From Reinekea blandensis MED297 (GTDB lineage: Bacteria > Pseudomonadota > Gammaproteobacteria > Pseudomonadales > Natronospirillaceae): DNA of 64,000 bases. Numbering within the stretch: position 1 is the first letter of the stretch; the number at the start of each line of letters is the position of its first letter. Below are positions 63,877 through 64,000 of this stretch, piece by piece. The translations under genes were made by a program, and so were the position numbers. The notes under the pieces were generated by a model. It did not search any database and had not been told where the DNA came from. It worked only from the letters and a program-made list of their open reading frames with translations. Location: NCBI RefSeq assembly GCF_000153185.1, contig NZ_CH724150.1, positions 351,773 through 415,772 on the forward strand, read 5' to 3'.

Positions 63877-64000
63877 TTAAAAAATCCGGTTCAGTCCGTT
63901 TAATGCTGCAACCCGATAGGCTTCGGCCATGGTTGGGTAGTTGAAGGTATGTTCCAGGAAATATCGAATCGAGTTCCCCTCGCCCTTCTGAGACATGATA
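63877..64000 (-). CDS. sthA: SthA, soluble pyridine nucleotide transhydrogenase, C-terminal end (cut)
   Basis: Only the last 40 codons are in the window. They read [18 protein letters not shown] followed by [18 protein letters not shown] and a TAA at 63877-63879, an almost exact match to the C-terminus of E. coli SthA. The enzyme is a flavoprotein that transfers reducing equivalents between NADPH and NAD. Convergent with the Tus-like gene, with 21 bases between stops. Confidence 0.93.
   Translation of the reverse strand, partial: IMSQKGEGNSIRYFLEHTFNYPTMAEAYRVAALNGLNRIF

Overview
The window is chromosomal DNA of a gammaproteobacterium, at roughly half G+C by eye. Gene content and order (tig-clpP-clpX-lon; uvrY-uvrC-pgsA with tRNA-Gly/Cys/Leu; rlmL-rmf-pyrD; pabB-thrH-cysH-cysB; miaE, mltD, a FimL-like protein, an NAD-specific glutamate dehydrogenase of about 1600 residues) point to a Pseudomonas/Oceanospirillales-type organism. 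A delta-class carbonic anhydrase suggests a marine one such as Reinekea or Saccharospirillum; the genus is inference. No phage, insertion sequence or CRISPR array was seen. Both ends cut genes (lon at the left, sthA at the right).

Layout. 1-5.6 kb: protein quality control on the minus strand (tig, clpP, clpX, lon) and a tRNA-Pro/Arg/His operon with its promoter and terminator. 5.9-11.5 kb: folD-ppiB-lpxH, then tRNA and rRNA modification enzymes (miaE, trmA, rlmG) and a YjbQ protein. 11.6-17.2 kb: delta-class carbonic anhydrase, an ABM-fold protein, rlmL, rmf, pyrD. 17.2-25.7 kb: the large glutamate dehydrogenase, tiny membrane proteins, a sulfite reductase operon and a LexA-controlled sulA-like gene. 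25.8-32.8 kb: an RND efflux pair followed by a peptidase-like hydrolase and AlaX, then a GNAT gene. 32.8-38.8 kb: tRNA-Leu/Cys/Gly, pgsA, uvrC and uvrY, interrupted by an opposite-strand gene for a membrane-anchored repeat (YCF48-like propeller) protein. 38.8-46 kb: PIN-PhoH protein, a membrane Ser/Thr kinase divergent from an FHA protein, DegV, pabB, thrH. 46-52.7 kb: assimilatory sulfate reduction (cysH, cysB), a TauE/SafE permease, DAHP synthase behind two TyrR-like boxes, a CPA2 antiporter and a degenerate alpha/beta hydrolase. 52.8-64 kb: lexA, dnaQ-rnhA, mltD, sohB, an SCP2 protein, a FimL-like protein, dusA, transaldolase, a Tus-like replication-terminus protein and the end of sthA.

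How it works together. Sulfur assimilation is spread over three loci (cysI-DUF934, cysH, cysB). DNA damage control is visible as two promoters, lexA and sulA-like, with nearly the same double LexA operator (31 of 38 positions identical). Aromatic and folate synthesis appear as the DAHP synthase and pabB. The most unusual items are the Tus-like gene, a cluster resembling ParB-binding parS sequence between thrH and cysH, the repeat protein inserted in a conserved tRNA neighbourhood, the kinase/FHA pair, and an alpha/beta hydrolase that has lost its nucleophile and sits behind the lexA operator. All assignments were made by eye from sequence, without database searches.
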